NCBI GenBank assembly: GCA_038210495.1 | Contig: JBBQWR010000082.1 | Coordinates: 1-9,770 of the forward strand | Reading direction: 5' to 3' | DNA length: 9,770 bases | Origin: JBBQWR01 sp038210495 | GTDB lineage: Bacteria > Planctomycetota > Planctomycetia > Pirellulales > DATAWG01 | Shown here: positions 1-6,112 of the stretch, in pieces | How the letters are laid out: every line of letters starts with the position of its first letter | Position numbering within the stretch: the first letter of the stretch is position 1 | Notes under the pieces: model-generated | Seen by the model: only the letters and a program-made list of their open reading frames with translations | What the model was told of the DNA's origin: nothing | Database searches by the model: none | Position numbers and translations under genes: made by a program

Positions 1-96
1 CGAGACTTTGAAACGCAACGCGATCAGGCGTCGCTCTTCGTTCGTATCACATGCGGCGAGGACCTTGCCGCGAAATTCCACGTCATACGGTTCCAT
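1..96 (-). CDS. Transposase N-terminus, IS630-like (partial, runs off the window)
   Basis: The first 32 codons of a minus-strand gene begin at an ATG at 96-94 and run off the window at base 1. The protein starts MEPYDVEFRGKVLAACD and continues with a run of charged residues and ALRFKVS. This layout resembles the N-terminal helix-turn-helix of IS630-type transposases, which bind the element ends before a DDE domain cuts and joins DNA. The start is supported by an excellent Shine-Dalgarno AAGGAGGTGA a few bases upstream, unusual in this window. That site lies in the loop of a short inverted repeat (99-121). The catalytic domain is outside the window, so neither activity nor family can be proved. 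A different helix-turn-helix protein, such as an IS3-type OrfA, remains possible. Confidence 0.65.
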   Translation of the reverse strand, partial: MEPYDVEFRGKVLAACDTNEERRLIALRFKVS

Positions 97-98
97 CC

Positions 99-121
99 GG
101 TTCACCTCCTTGAGATGAACC
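99..121 (-). promoter_or_regulatory. Shine-Dalgarno inside a small hairpin, upstream of the transposase
   Basis: GGTTCA (99-104) and TGAACC (116-121) are perfect 6-bp inverted arms, separated by 11 nt. On the minus strand the loop carries AAGGAGG, just upstream of the ATG at 96-94. A loop-exposed ribosome binding site next to a start codon could tune transposase translation, but the stem is short and could be chance. Confidence 0.35.
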
Positions 122-209
122 CAACCTACCGAAACCTCCTAAATCGCGCTAGGCCATCCGTGAAACCGCTCTAGTCATTGATTGGACATTCGTCATTAGA
201 GATTTGCGC

Positions 210-238
210 TCTTCGCCGTTCCAAGGCTTCGGCGAAGA
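210..238 (-). terminator. Hairpin downstream of hemQ, possible weak terminator
   Basis: TCTTCGCCG (210-218) and CGGCGAAGA (230-238) form a perfect 9-bp inverted repeat with an 11-nt loop. It lies about 90 nt past the hemQ stop codon in the direction of hemQ transcription, where a terminator would be expected. No U tract follows on either strand, so it is not a canonical Rho-independent terminator. It may simply mark or stabilise the 3' end of the message. Confidence 0.3.
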
Positions 239-327
239 TGCCTCCAGCCCCCGCCACCGAGCGTATTGTTAGCGGTTCTTAAGACGATGTGCCGGCTGCA
301 ACGGTACTCCGCAGCAGGATGCCGCGG

Positions 328-1170
328 CTATGTATGGCCGACGCGGCAATGATCGAGTGTGGCCGCCGGAGTTGAGACGTAGCTGACGTAAAACGGCCCG
401 AACTCGGCATAGCGGGCGCTCGCTTCGTCGAATCGCATTCGGTAGACGATCTCCTTCAAAAATTCCGGGCGGCGGGACCAGAGCGTCACGCCCCATTCCC
501 AGTCGTCGAATCCCAGCGCGACCGTAATCAACTGCGTCACGCGGCCGGCGAACGTCATGCCCGACCTGGCGTGTTCCGACATCAAGCGGCTCCGCTCGTC
601 CATCGGCAAGAGAAACCAATTTTCGTTCACCTTTCGCTTTTTATTCATCGGATAAAAGCAGGTGCATGGCCAGGCAGGCAGGTCGGGCGTGAGGCGCTGC
701 GTGCGCATCATTACTTCGCGGTTTTCGTAAGCCTTCAGCTTGGCTCGGTAGGTCGGGCTGTCGGCGACTTCTCCTTCGTCGACCAATCGCTTGCCATACT
801 GCTCCAGCGTGAGGACGTATTCCGAGATCTCAGTGATCGACACAAACGAGTAGGTCGGCTGGATCGCCGCCCCTAGTGGACCCGCGATCAGCCGCTGGTG
901 TAGGGCAGCGATTTTGAGCGGATTGGGATCGAGCAGCATCAGGCCGAAATCGGCTTTGTGGCCACTGACGAGGGACGTCTGAGCTCGGGCGGGCGCGTCC
1001 GGTCCTTGCGGATCGAGCGCCGCAATGAATTGCTCGCGCCCCGCTTGGAGTTCCGTTTCGGTCAGCCGCGCCAGCGCGCCGCGATCGAAGCGGTAATAGA
1101 GATGGCTACAATGCCAGCCTTGGGCCGGCTCGAGGGAGACGTCAGTGGACGGTGGAGAACCATGACTCAT
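328..1170 (-). CDS. hemQ: Coproheme decarboxylase (HemQ/ChdC, chlorite dismutase-like fold)
   Basis: The product, 280 aa from the ATG at 1170-1168, belongs to the chlorite dismutase-like family. In the HemQ/ChdC branch the enzyme removes two propionate carboxyls from iron-coproporphyrin III with peroxide, giving protoheme in the cytosol. The C-terminal half carries CFYPMNKKR (171-179), NENWFLLPM (182-190) and GFDDWEWGVTLW (220-231). Aligning by spacing with Staphylococcus aureus HemQ as I remember it (Tyr145, Lys149, His172, Gln185, Trp198) gives Tyr173, Lys177, proximal His200, Gln213 and Trp226, all present at identical spacing. Gln in the distal position, rather than Arg, favours decarboxylase over true chlorite dismutase. 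The frame stays open to a GTG at 1263, but that start would lie upstream of the candidate promoter and inside an inverted repeat, so the ATG is preferred. No strong Shine-Dalgarno is visible. No other heme genes are nearby. Confidence 0.92.
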   Translation of the reverse strand: MSHGSPPSTDVSLEPAQGWHCSHLYYRFDRGALARLTETELQAGREQFIAALDPQGPDAPARAQTSLVSGHKADFGLMLLDPNPLKIAALHQRLIAGPLGAAIQPTYSFVSITEISEYVLTLEQYGKRLVDEGEVADSPTYRAKLKAYENREVMMRTQRLTPDLPAWPCTCFYPMNKKRKVNENWFLLPMDERSRLMSEHARSGMTFAGRVTQLITVALGFDDWEWGVTLWSRRPEFLKEIVYRMRFDEASARYAEFGPFYVSYVSTPAATLDHCRVGHT

Positions 1171-1208
1171 GAGAAAGCTCTTGGAAGGCGGCGAGGAATT
1201 GCTCGTTG

Positions 1209-1236
1209 ATTGTAAGGGGGCGGGCCAATGCGGCAA
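1209..1236 (-). promoter_or_regulatory. Candidate sigma70-type promoter of hemQ
   Basis: On the minus strand, TTGCCG (1236-1231) is followed after 16 nt by TACAAT (1214-1209). These match 4 of 6 and 5 of 6 bases of the -35 and -10 consensus. The expected start of transcription is near 1202, giving a leader of about 30 nt before the hemQ ATG at 1170. The site lies between hemQ and the large inverted repeat. Confidence 0.42.
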
Positions 1237-1252
1237 AGTGGCGCCAGCCTTA

Positions 1253-1322
1253 GAGCAGCGCACGAAGTAAGCGCGGGGTGTTCAGATTGCGTCTTGCTAC
1301 CGCTTACTATCGTGCGCGGCTC
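1253..1322. repeat. Long imperfect inverted repeat upstream of hemQ
   Basis: GCGCACGAAGTAAGCG (1258-1273) is mirrored by CGCTTACTATCGTGCGC (1301-1317). The arms are complementary except for one extra A. After one mismatch the complementarity continues with GAGC (1253-1256) against GCTC (1319-1322). Each arm is therefore about 21 nt around a 27-nt centre. It lies between the stop codon of the glycosyltransferase (1346) and the hemQ promoter candidate, on the far side of the -35 box. No T tract flanks it, so a classical terminator is unlikely. It could be a regulator binding site, a REP-like palindrome or a structured RNA end. Confidence 0.75.
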
Positions 1323-1345
1323 CAGTTCGCTCGCCCCCCTGGCTT

Positions 1346-2494
1346 TCAGGCGACGGCGTCGAGTGCCTGGGCAAATTCGGATAATCTGAAGCGGCGAACT
1401 AAGGTGGATGCCTCCCAAGAGGCGGATCGATCGCCAATGATGGTATGGGCACTGCGCAACTGCGCTGGTGTCGGGTTAGCCCCTTCGAGCGCCACGAGCA
1501 CATTGCACTGGGCTCGGCCGCTAAACCGGCCATCGCCCGGCAAAAACAGAATCTCCACTTCGCATGCGGAGTGCCCGTGGTCCGGCCCACTTGACCGTGG
1601 CGCGTGGCCGGATTCTTCCCAGAGCCGAGTGACGCATCGCGGATCTCTTGGCTGCCCCACCTGACGGACGTTCAAATCGGCGACGGTTCGCTTTCGCAAA
1701 CCGTTACGGCAGCGAATCAAAGCCCCCTGGCGGAGAAAGTAGTTAATGTTCGGTCCCTCCCGCCACTCGTCGGTTGCCGTTGGATCGCGCGGATGCCAAA
1801 GATGATACAGTCGAGTTTCACCCAGGATCGATTGGAGCTTGACCCCCGCTCGCTTCAACCTGATTCCCAGGTCGTCGTCTTCCTGGCCCCAGCCGCGGTA
1901 ATTCTCGTCGAAGCCGTTCACTCGTTCGAAGTCGCTCCGCCAAATACTGAAGTTATTGCCGACCAGCTTTGGCTTTCGCCGGCGTCGCAAAAGATTATAA
2001 AGAATTGTTTTACGATGTTGACGAGCCAAACGCTGCCGTTCGCCGATGACGCGCCAAGCGAGAAACTCGCCCTGGCGAGCGCCTTCTTCGGTGAGCGTGT
2101 CTGATATTTCTTGCTCGATTCGATAACAATCGCCGATGAGCGCTCGGCCCGGCAAGCGGCGGGCCAAGTGCAGCGCCACATGGTCGGGAGGCAAAACGCA
2201 GTCGCCATCGAGATACAACAGATACGGCGCGCTCGTCGCTCTCGCCCCTTCGTTGCGGCAGCGGCCCACTTGAAAGGCCGCGCGCGGGTGAGTCGTAAAA
2301 TGGACGTCAAATGAAGCGCCGCGACGGAAGCTGGCGACGATGTCGGCCGTCTCGTCGGTCGAGCCGTCGTCCGTAACAACCACTTCCATCTTGGCGTCGA
2401 CGCCTCGCTGGCCCCGAATCGACTCCAGCGCCCGGCGCAAGTGCCAAGGTTTTTGATAAGTCGTCACCGACAAGGCAATTTCGGGAGACGGCAT
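1346..2494 (-). CDS. Family 2 glycosyltransferase with 7C-type domain
   Basis: This 382-aa protein is a GT-A fold glycosyltransferase, expected to move a sugar from a nucleotide-sugar onto a growing glycan on the cytoplasmic side of the membrane. The start region IALSVTTYQKPWHLRRALES is typical of family 2. TDDGS (41-45) binds the nucleotide, YLDGD (94-98) carries the metal-binding DxD, and GWGQEDDDLG (201-210) is the acidic ED motif of the Glyco_transf_7C type. No transmembrane segment is evident, and donor and acceptor cannot be read from sequence. About 90 residues after position 290 match no domain I recognise. The frame is open to about 2839, but that extension overlaps the next gene and the family starts at MPSPEIALS, so the ATG at 2494 was chosen. 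It probably shares an operon with the upstream glycosyltransferase, 53 nt away. Confidence 0.85.
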   Translation of the reverse strand: MPSPEIALSVTTYQKPWHLRRALESIRGQRGVDAKMEVVVTDDGSTDETADIVASFRRGASFDVHFTTHPRAAFQVGRCRNEGARATSAPYLLYLDGDCVLPPDHVALHLARRLPGRALIGDCYRIEQEISDTLTEEGARQGEFLAWRVIGERQRLARQHRKTILYNLLRRRRKPKLVGNNFSIWRSDFERVNGFDENYRGWGQEDDDLGIRLKRAGVKLQSILGETRLYHLWHPRDPTATDEWREGPNINYFLRQGALIRCRNGLRKRTVADLNVRQVGQPRDPRCVTRLWEESGHAPRSSGPDHGHSACEVEILFLPGDGRFSGRAQCNVLVALEGANPTPAQLRSAHTIIGDRSASWEASTLVRRFRLSEFAQALDAVA

Positions 2495-2503
2495 GGGTGG
2501 GGA

Positions 2504-2520
2504 GCGTGAGGCGTGAGGCG
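2504..2520. repeat. Short tandem 7-mer in a glycosyltransferase intergenic gap
   Basis: GCGTGAG occurs twice in direct tandem (2504-2510, 2511-2517), followed by GCG (2518-2520). It sits directly in front of the ATG at 2494 of the minus-strand glycosyltransferase, where a ribosome binding site would normally be. On the coding strand it reads as CGCCTCACGCCTCACGC. I have the impression that similar motifs are scattered between genes in planctomycetes, but cannot verify this here. Confidence 0.6.
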
Positions 2521-2547
2521 ACGCTTTCTCTATTATGAAAATCTCGT

Positions 2548-3345
2548 TCAGGCCGCTTTGCGCCCGGATTGGGCTTCTGGATCTGGCTGTGCGATTGCGT
2601 TTTGGAGTTCCCACAGCCGCGCTTGCTTTAGGAAGCCGGTGAACGCCGTCAACATGCAGATTTGCAAGCCGGCCAAGCCATCGAGAAAACCGAGCCGGAA
2701 AAAATACAATTGCACAAATCGCAACGGCACTCGGAAGAACATCCCGGCGAAGCTGGCCCTCCGCCCACGGTCGCGGAGATCGCGAGCGCCCAAGCGCGTG
2801 TAGTGCGCCATCTTCGCCAAATAGCGATCGTAGTCCCACACGGTGTAATGCTTGAACTTCCCTTTCAGCCGGCCATCGCGACCCTGAGCAATATCGACCG
2901 CCTCATGGACTCTCCGATTGGTGTAGCGGCAAACGTCGCGGCGAAACAGCCGCAGCACATCGTCGGAGTTCCAGCCGCAGTGGCGGATCAATTGGCCCAT
3001 GAAATAGTTTTCGCGCCCGATCCAATAGCCATCGATTTCCACGGGCGGGTTGGCGATCGTCAAACGGATTTCGTCGGCCAATCGCGGCGTGATTCGCTCA
3101 TCGGCGTCGAGCACCAGCACCCACGGATGGGACGCCTGAGGAATGGCCCAATTCTTGAAATTCGAGAAATCGATCAGCTCTCGCTCGATGACCCGGCAGC
3201 CACCCATTTGCCGGACGATATCGAGCGTGCCATCGCTAGAGCCAGAGTCGGCGACCAAAACCTCATCCGCCAGCGCACGAGCCGATTCGATGCACGGTCG
3301 AATATTGAGCCGCTCGTTCTTGGTTGGAATCAGGACGGTTAGCAT
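2548..3345 (-). CDS. Family 2 glycosyltransferase, WaaE/KdtX-like
   Basis: This 265-aa protein is a GT-A glycosyltransferase resembling the WaaE/KdtX (LgtF) group, which adds a beta-linked glucose to the inner core of lipopolysaccharide. It opens with LTVLIPTKNERLNIRPCIES, then VADSGSSDGT (31-40) for nucleotide binding, NFKNWAIPQASHPWVLVLDA with the DAD metal site at 80-82, and RENYFMGQLIRHCGW (111-125), LFRRD and NRRVHE (143-148), all typical of that group. The last 65 residues contain an aromatic, hydrophobic stretch (about 200-240) likely to sit on the membrane. The ATG at 3345 fits the family start exactly. It is the first gene of the minus-strand set and lies back to back with the phosphatase gene. 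The acceptor could be lipid A core or another surface glycan. Specificity is inferred only. Confidence 0.88.
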   Translation of the reverse strand: MLTVLIPTKNERLNIRPCIESARALADEVLVADSGSSDGTLDIVRQMGGCRVIERELIDFSNFKNWAIPQASHPWVLVLDADERITPRLADEIRLTIANPPVEIDGYWIGRENYFMGQLIRHCGWNSDDVLRLFRRDVCRYTNRRVHEAVDIAQGRDGRLKGKFKHYTVWDYDRYLAKMAHYTRLGARDLRDRGRRASFAGMFFRVPLRFVQLYFFRLGFLDGLAGLQICMLTAFTGFLKQARLWELQNAIAQPDPEAQSGRKAA

Positions 3346-3696
3346 GATTGCTAATTCGAGAAAAAATCCGGCGCCGCGACGCTAGCTTGCCCACCTTCGC
3401 CTCTTGACGAAGGAAAAGATACCAACCCTGCCCGGCGCGGACCAATAGCAGTTGCGGAGGCCGACGAATTGGTCAACACGCTGCGAATCGCCCCAGAGGC
3501 ATGGGACCGGCGTTACGGGCGGAATTGCCTTGCCGGTTTAATGTTCCGGCGAATTGTCGAATTCGATTTCGGAATACCATGCAGCGGCCGCCTCGTTGAC
3601 GCCTTTGGCATGAGGGACATAAAATCGCCTGTCTGGCGCCGGCAGCTGGCGCGGCGCGTTTGGTTTGCGCGGTTCATCGTTTTTCAAGGCCCTTTC
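3346..3696. other. Divergent intergenic region between glycosyltransferase and phosphatase
   Basis: These 351 bases separate two divergent genes. A 6-bp stem-loop CCTTCG/CGAAGG (3394-3413) and a strong plus-strand promoter candidate (3596-3625) are visible. The phosphatase frame stays open back to 3469, but the 76 extra residues it would add look unlike the FHA family and lie mostly upstream of that promoter. I treat them as untranslated. No small gene is convincing. Confidence 0.55.
3596..3625 (+). promoter_or_regulatory. Strong sigma70-type promoter candidate for the FHA phosphatase
   Basis: TTGACG (3596-3601) is followed after 18 nt by TAAAAT (3620-3625). Each box matches 5 of 6 consensus bases. 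Transcription would begin near 3632, about 65 nt before the chosen ATG at 3697. This argues against the longer reading frame that opens at 3469. Confidence 0.5.
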
Positions 3697-5376
3697 ATGG
3701 CAGTCCTCCAAACAGCCTCTGGCGAACACATCGGCGAGAAGCATGCGATCGCCGGCTCGCTGGCGATTCTTGGTCGGCATCCCGATTGCCATGTGGTGCT
3801 CGACTCCGGGGCCGTCAGCCGGCAACATGCCCAGATCACCTGCGTGGACGGCAAGTATTTCATCGAGGACCTGCGGAGCCGCAACGGCACGTTTGTCAAC
3901 AATCAGGCGATCCAGACCGCGCATCAACTGCAGGATGGCGACCGGTTGAAGATTTGCGATCTGTCGTTCACGTTCTTCCACGACCAGCCCAGCGAACGCA
4001 TCCCGCCCATCGGGCTGAGCACGCTGGCCGAAGCCATGCTGATCGACGATGGCGACCACGTTGGCCGTTCGACGATCATGTCGAAGCTCGACGTGACCAG
4101 CGGCGCAGCCGGCGTGCGCGTGAACGTCAATCCCGAAACCAAGCTTCGGGCTGTCATCGAGATCACCGAAAATCTGCGACGATCGTTGAAAGTTGACGAC
4201 GTGCTGCCCAAGTTGCTCGATAGCCTGTTCAAAATTTTCGTGCAGGCCGATCGCGGTTTTGTCGTGCTCCGCGGTCCCGCCGGTCAACTGCTAATCAAAG
4301 CCGTCAAGCAGCGCCGAGCCGAAAACGAAGACATGATCCGCATCAGCCGCACGATCATCAACCACGTGCTCGACAGCAAACAGGCCATTCTTTCGGCCGA
4401 TGCCGCGACCGATGCTCGATTCGAGATGAGCCAGAGCATCGCCGATTTTCGCATCCGCTCGATGATGTGTGCTCCGCTGGTCAGCAATGAGGGCGAAGCG
4501 CTCGGAGCGATTCAAATCGACACCACGGATCAGCGGAGCCGGTTTCAGCAGGACGATCTGGACGTGCTGGCCGGCGTCGCGAATCAGGCGGCGTTTGTAC
4601 TGGAAAACGCTCAGTTGCACGAGCAAGCGGTGAAGCAACAAGGGATTCAGCGCGATTTGGAACTGGCCCACAAAGTGCAGCAGAGCCTGCTCCCTAGCGC
4701 GCCGCCCCGGCTGGAGGGCTTTCATTTTTTTGATTTCTACGAACCGGCGAACCAGGTAGGTGGAGATTTTTACGATTACATCCGCTTGCCCGATGGTCGG
4801 ATCGCGATCGTGCTGGCCGACGTTTCGGGCAAGGGAGTTTCAGCGGCCTTGGTCATGGCTCGAATTTCCTCGGAAGTGCGCTATTCGCTCGTGAGCGAGC
4901 CGACGGTGTCCGATGCCGTCAACCGAATCAACACGACGTTTTGTCAAGCCGGTTGGGACGATCGGTTTGTAACGATGGTCTTGCTCATGCTCGATCCGCA
5001 TCGCCAGGAAGTGACGTTGGTAAACGCCGGACACATGCCGCCGCTATTACGCAAGGGCGCGAACAAAGTGGAGCCCGCGGGCGACGACTTATCCGGATTG
5101 CCGCTGGGTGTCGACATCGACCACCACTACCTTTCGAGCACGATCGCGTTCGAGCCCGGCGATTTCATGACCATTTTCACCGACGGAATCAGCGAAGCGA
5201 TGAATGCCGGCAATCAACTGTATGGAATCGAGCGGCTTAGCACCCAAATCGGCAGCCCTGTCGACGATGTGGGGTCGCTGGGCCGGCATATTTTGGACGA
5301 CGTCAAACAGTTTGTGGGAGGCCGTCCACAAAGCGACGATATGTGCTTGGTATGTTTCGGCCGCGATCGTCGATGA
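3697..5376 (+). CDS. FHA-GAF-PP2C (SpoIIE/RsbU-type) serine/threonine phosphatase
   Basis: This 559-aa signalling protein has three domains. Residues 1-95 are an FHA phosphothreonine-binding domain with LGRHPD (25-30), SRQH (41-44) and RSRNGT (60-65). Residues about 150-308 are a GAF sensor domain. After a helical linker (QRDLELAHKVQQSLLP), residues about 345-557 are a PP2C-type phosphatase with the acidic metal sites of the RsbU/SpoIIE group: VGGDFYD (354-360), DVSGKG (375-380), NAGH (443-446), DGISE (496-500) and SDDM (546-549). All expected Asp residues are present, so it should be active. Relatives dephosphorylate anti-anti-sigma (STAS) proteins in partner-switching pathways. No STAS or anti-sigma gene is nearby, so the substrate is unknown. 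The FHA domain suggests control by a Ser/Thr kinase. The ATG at 3697 fits the family start MAVLQ and the promoter at 3596-3625; AAGG lies 7 nt upstream. Confidence 0.93.
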   Translation: MAVLQTASGEHIGEKHAIAGSLAILGRHPDCHVVLDSGAVSRQHAQITCVDGKYFIEDLRSRNGTFVNNQAIQTAHQLQDGDRLKICDLSFTFFHDQPSERIPPIGLSTLAEAMLIDDGDHVGRSTIMSKLDVTSGAAGVRVNVNPETKLRAVIEITENLRRSLKVDDVLPKLLDSLFKIFVQADRGFVVLRGPAGQLLIKAVKQRRAENEDMIRISRTIINHVLDSKQAILSADAATDARFEMSQSIADFRIRSMMCAPLVSNEGEALGAIQIDTTDQRSRFQQDDLDVLAGVANQAAFVLENAQLHEQAVKQQGIQRDLELAHKVQQSLLPSAPPRLEGFHFFDFYEPANQVGGDFYDYIRLPDGRIAIVLADVSGKGVSAALVMARISSEVRYSLVSEPTVSDAVNRINTTFCQAGWDDRFVTMVLLMLDPHRQEVTLVNAGHMPPLLRKGANKVEPAGDDLSGLPLGVDIDHHYLSSTIAFEPGDFMTIFTDGISEAMNAGNQLYGIERLSTQIGSPVDDVGSLGRHILDDVKQFVGGRPQSDDMCLVCFGRDRR

Positions 5377-5476
5377 ATGTTGGGTTGAGACAGGCGATGC
5401 GCTAAAGTTTTGGACCGGATTTCTGCGCAGCGAATCAGAGGCAAGGCGCCTATGCACTTTTCACGGAGGTCGATGC

Positions 5477-5917
5477 ATGCGCAACTTTGCGAACGTCCTG
5501 AAAGATGAGGTTCGCCGATTGGCTCGCAAAGAGATTCGGATCGAACTGCTACCGATCAAGCGTGTAGTGACTGGGCAGCGGCGAGAAATCTCCCGGCTCA
5601 AGCGTTCGCTGGCAGCCGTTGAAAAGCAGCTCGAGACTTTGAAACGCGCAAAAACTCGCGAACCGGCTGTTAGATCGGGGGAAGGCGCCCCCCCATCGTC
5701 GATAAATCGCTTCTCCTCCCGCTCGGTCCGGGCCCAGCGCCGGCGTCTCAAGCTGTCGGCGGCCCAATTTGGTCAACTCATGGGCGTCAGCGGCCAAACG
5801 ATCTACCAATGGGAACAAGGCAAGTCGCGGCCGCGCAAATCGCAGTTCAACGCCCTTGTGGCCCTCCGACAAATGGGCCGCCGGGAGGCGATCGCCCAAT
5901 TGGAAGGCCAAGAGTAG
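5477..5917 (+). CDS. Coiled-coil plus XRE-type helix-turn-helix protein
   Basis: This 146-aa basic protein resembles a widespread bacterial group with an N-terminal basic helix, a coiled coil and a C-terminal XRE (Cro/CI) helix-turn-helix. The N-terminus MRNFANVLKDEVRRLARKEI is characteristic. Residues about 33-60 have heptad-like spacing (ISRLKRSLAAVEKQLETLKR). A Pro/Ser-rich linker (62-80) leads to the DNA-binding part, RRRLKLSAAQFGQLMGVSGQ and TIYQWEQGKSRPR (88-120). It probably binds DNA as a transcription regulator; no target is known to me. The start is chosen by a good Shine-Dalgarno, GGAGG (5465-5469), 7 nt before the ATG. An out-of-frame ATG overlaps at 5473. It lies 100 nt after the phosphatase gene and may be co-transcribed with it. 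Confidence 0.85.
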   Translation: MRNFANVLKDEVRRLARKEIRIELLPIKRVVTGQRREISRLKRSLAAVEKQLETLKRAKTREPAVRSGEGAPPSSINRFSSRSVRAQRRRLKLSAAQFGQLMGVSGQTIYQWEQGKSRPRKSQFNALVALRQMGRREAIAQLEGQE

Positions 5918-5972
5918 GCCCTGGGTCGCCGATTCGATCGCCACCCGGCAGCCGCGACGATAATATTCCTCT

Positions 5973-6000
5973 GTTTTGCATCGGCGGCCTGCGTTTTGCA
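5973..6000. repeat. Direct repeat GTTTTGCA with 20-bp period
   Basis: GTTTTGCA occurs at 5973-5980 and again at 5993-6000, two helical turns apart. It sits roughly 65-105 nt upstream of the -24/-12-like element before the kinase gene, a distance at which enhancer sites of NtrC-type activators are often found. Those sites are usually palindromic, so this assignment is tentative. Confidence 0.35.
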
Positions 6001-6064
6001 ATGTCTACTTCCCCTCGGCTGGCCGTCCGTCTCGAAATCCGCATAAAAACCGGTGGAGCCGGGC

Positions 6065-6079
6065 TCGCACGGCAATTGC
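6065..6079 (+). promoter_or_regulatory. Sigma54-like -24/-12 element before the sensor kinase (imperfect)
   Basis: TCGCACGGCAATTGC compares with the consensus TGGCACG-N4-TTGC. Everything matches, including the spacing to the -12 GC, except that the first G of the -24 GG pair is C. That GG is normally almost invariant, which weakens the call. Transcription would start near 6091, about 22 nt before the kinase ATG. If real, it would allow the NtrC-family regulator to control its own operon. Confidence 0.28.
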
Positions 6080-6112
6080 GTAATAACTGCTGGTGGAACT
6101 TGGATTCCAGTC

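Larger units (their letters stand above)
97..327. other. Intergenic region between hemQ and the IS630-like gene
   Basis: These 231 bases hold no convincing gene. They contain the hairpin around the transposase ribosome binding site (99-121) and a separate inverted repeat at 210-238. They probably also contain one end of the IS630-like element. The boundary cannot be placed because the other end lies outside the window and IS630-type elements leave only a TA duplication. Confidence 0.5.
5918..6112. other. Intergenic region upstream of the sensor kinase
   Basis: This 195-nt gap has no credible gene. It holds two direct copies of GTTTTGCA (5973-5980, 5993-6000) with a 20-bp period. Further downstream, about 34 nt before the kinase ATG, is a sigma54-like element (6065-6079). 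Confidence 0.5.

Noticed and set aside
2495..2839. Upstream extension of the second glycosyltransferase by about 115 codons.
   Set aside because: It overlaps the coding sequence of the neighbouring glycosyltransferase in another frame, and the family N-terminus begins cleanly at the ATG at 2494.
3394..3413. A 6-bp stem-loop CCTTCG/CGAAGG between the divergent genes.
   Set aside because: The stem is short, no T tract follows, and both flanking genes start rather than end there.
3469..3696. Upstream extension of the phosphatase by 76 codons.
   Set aside because: The added residues do not look like an FHA protein start. A strong promoter candidate lies at 3596-3625, downstream of that start codon.
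3538..4287. A 249-codon minus-strand frame opposite the FHA-GAF part of the phosphatase.
   Set aside because: It is antisense to well-supported FHA and GAF domains and its translation shows no domain.
4665..4680. A TGGCCC-N5-GTGC sequence resembling a sigma54 promoter.
   Set aside because: It lies deep inside the phosphatase coding region with no gene start after it, and the -12 block is poor.
5632..5647. A 16-base sequence, CGAGACTTTGAAACGC, identical to bases 1-16 of the window.
   Set aside because: One copy is inside the XRE gene and the other is inside the oppositely oriented transposase, encoding different residues. The match does not extend and there is no other sign of a mobile repeat, so coincidence is most likely.
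5677..5694. A run of five G and a run of seven C in the XRE gene, a possible slippage site.
   Set aside because: It falls in a Pro/Ser linker, the frame is intact on both sides, and a single sequence gives no evidence of length variation.
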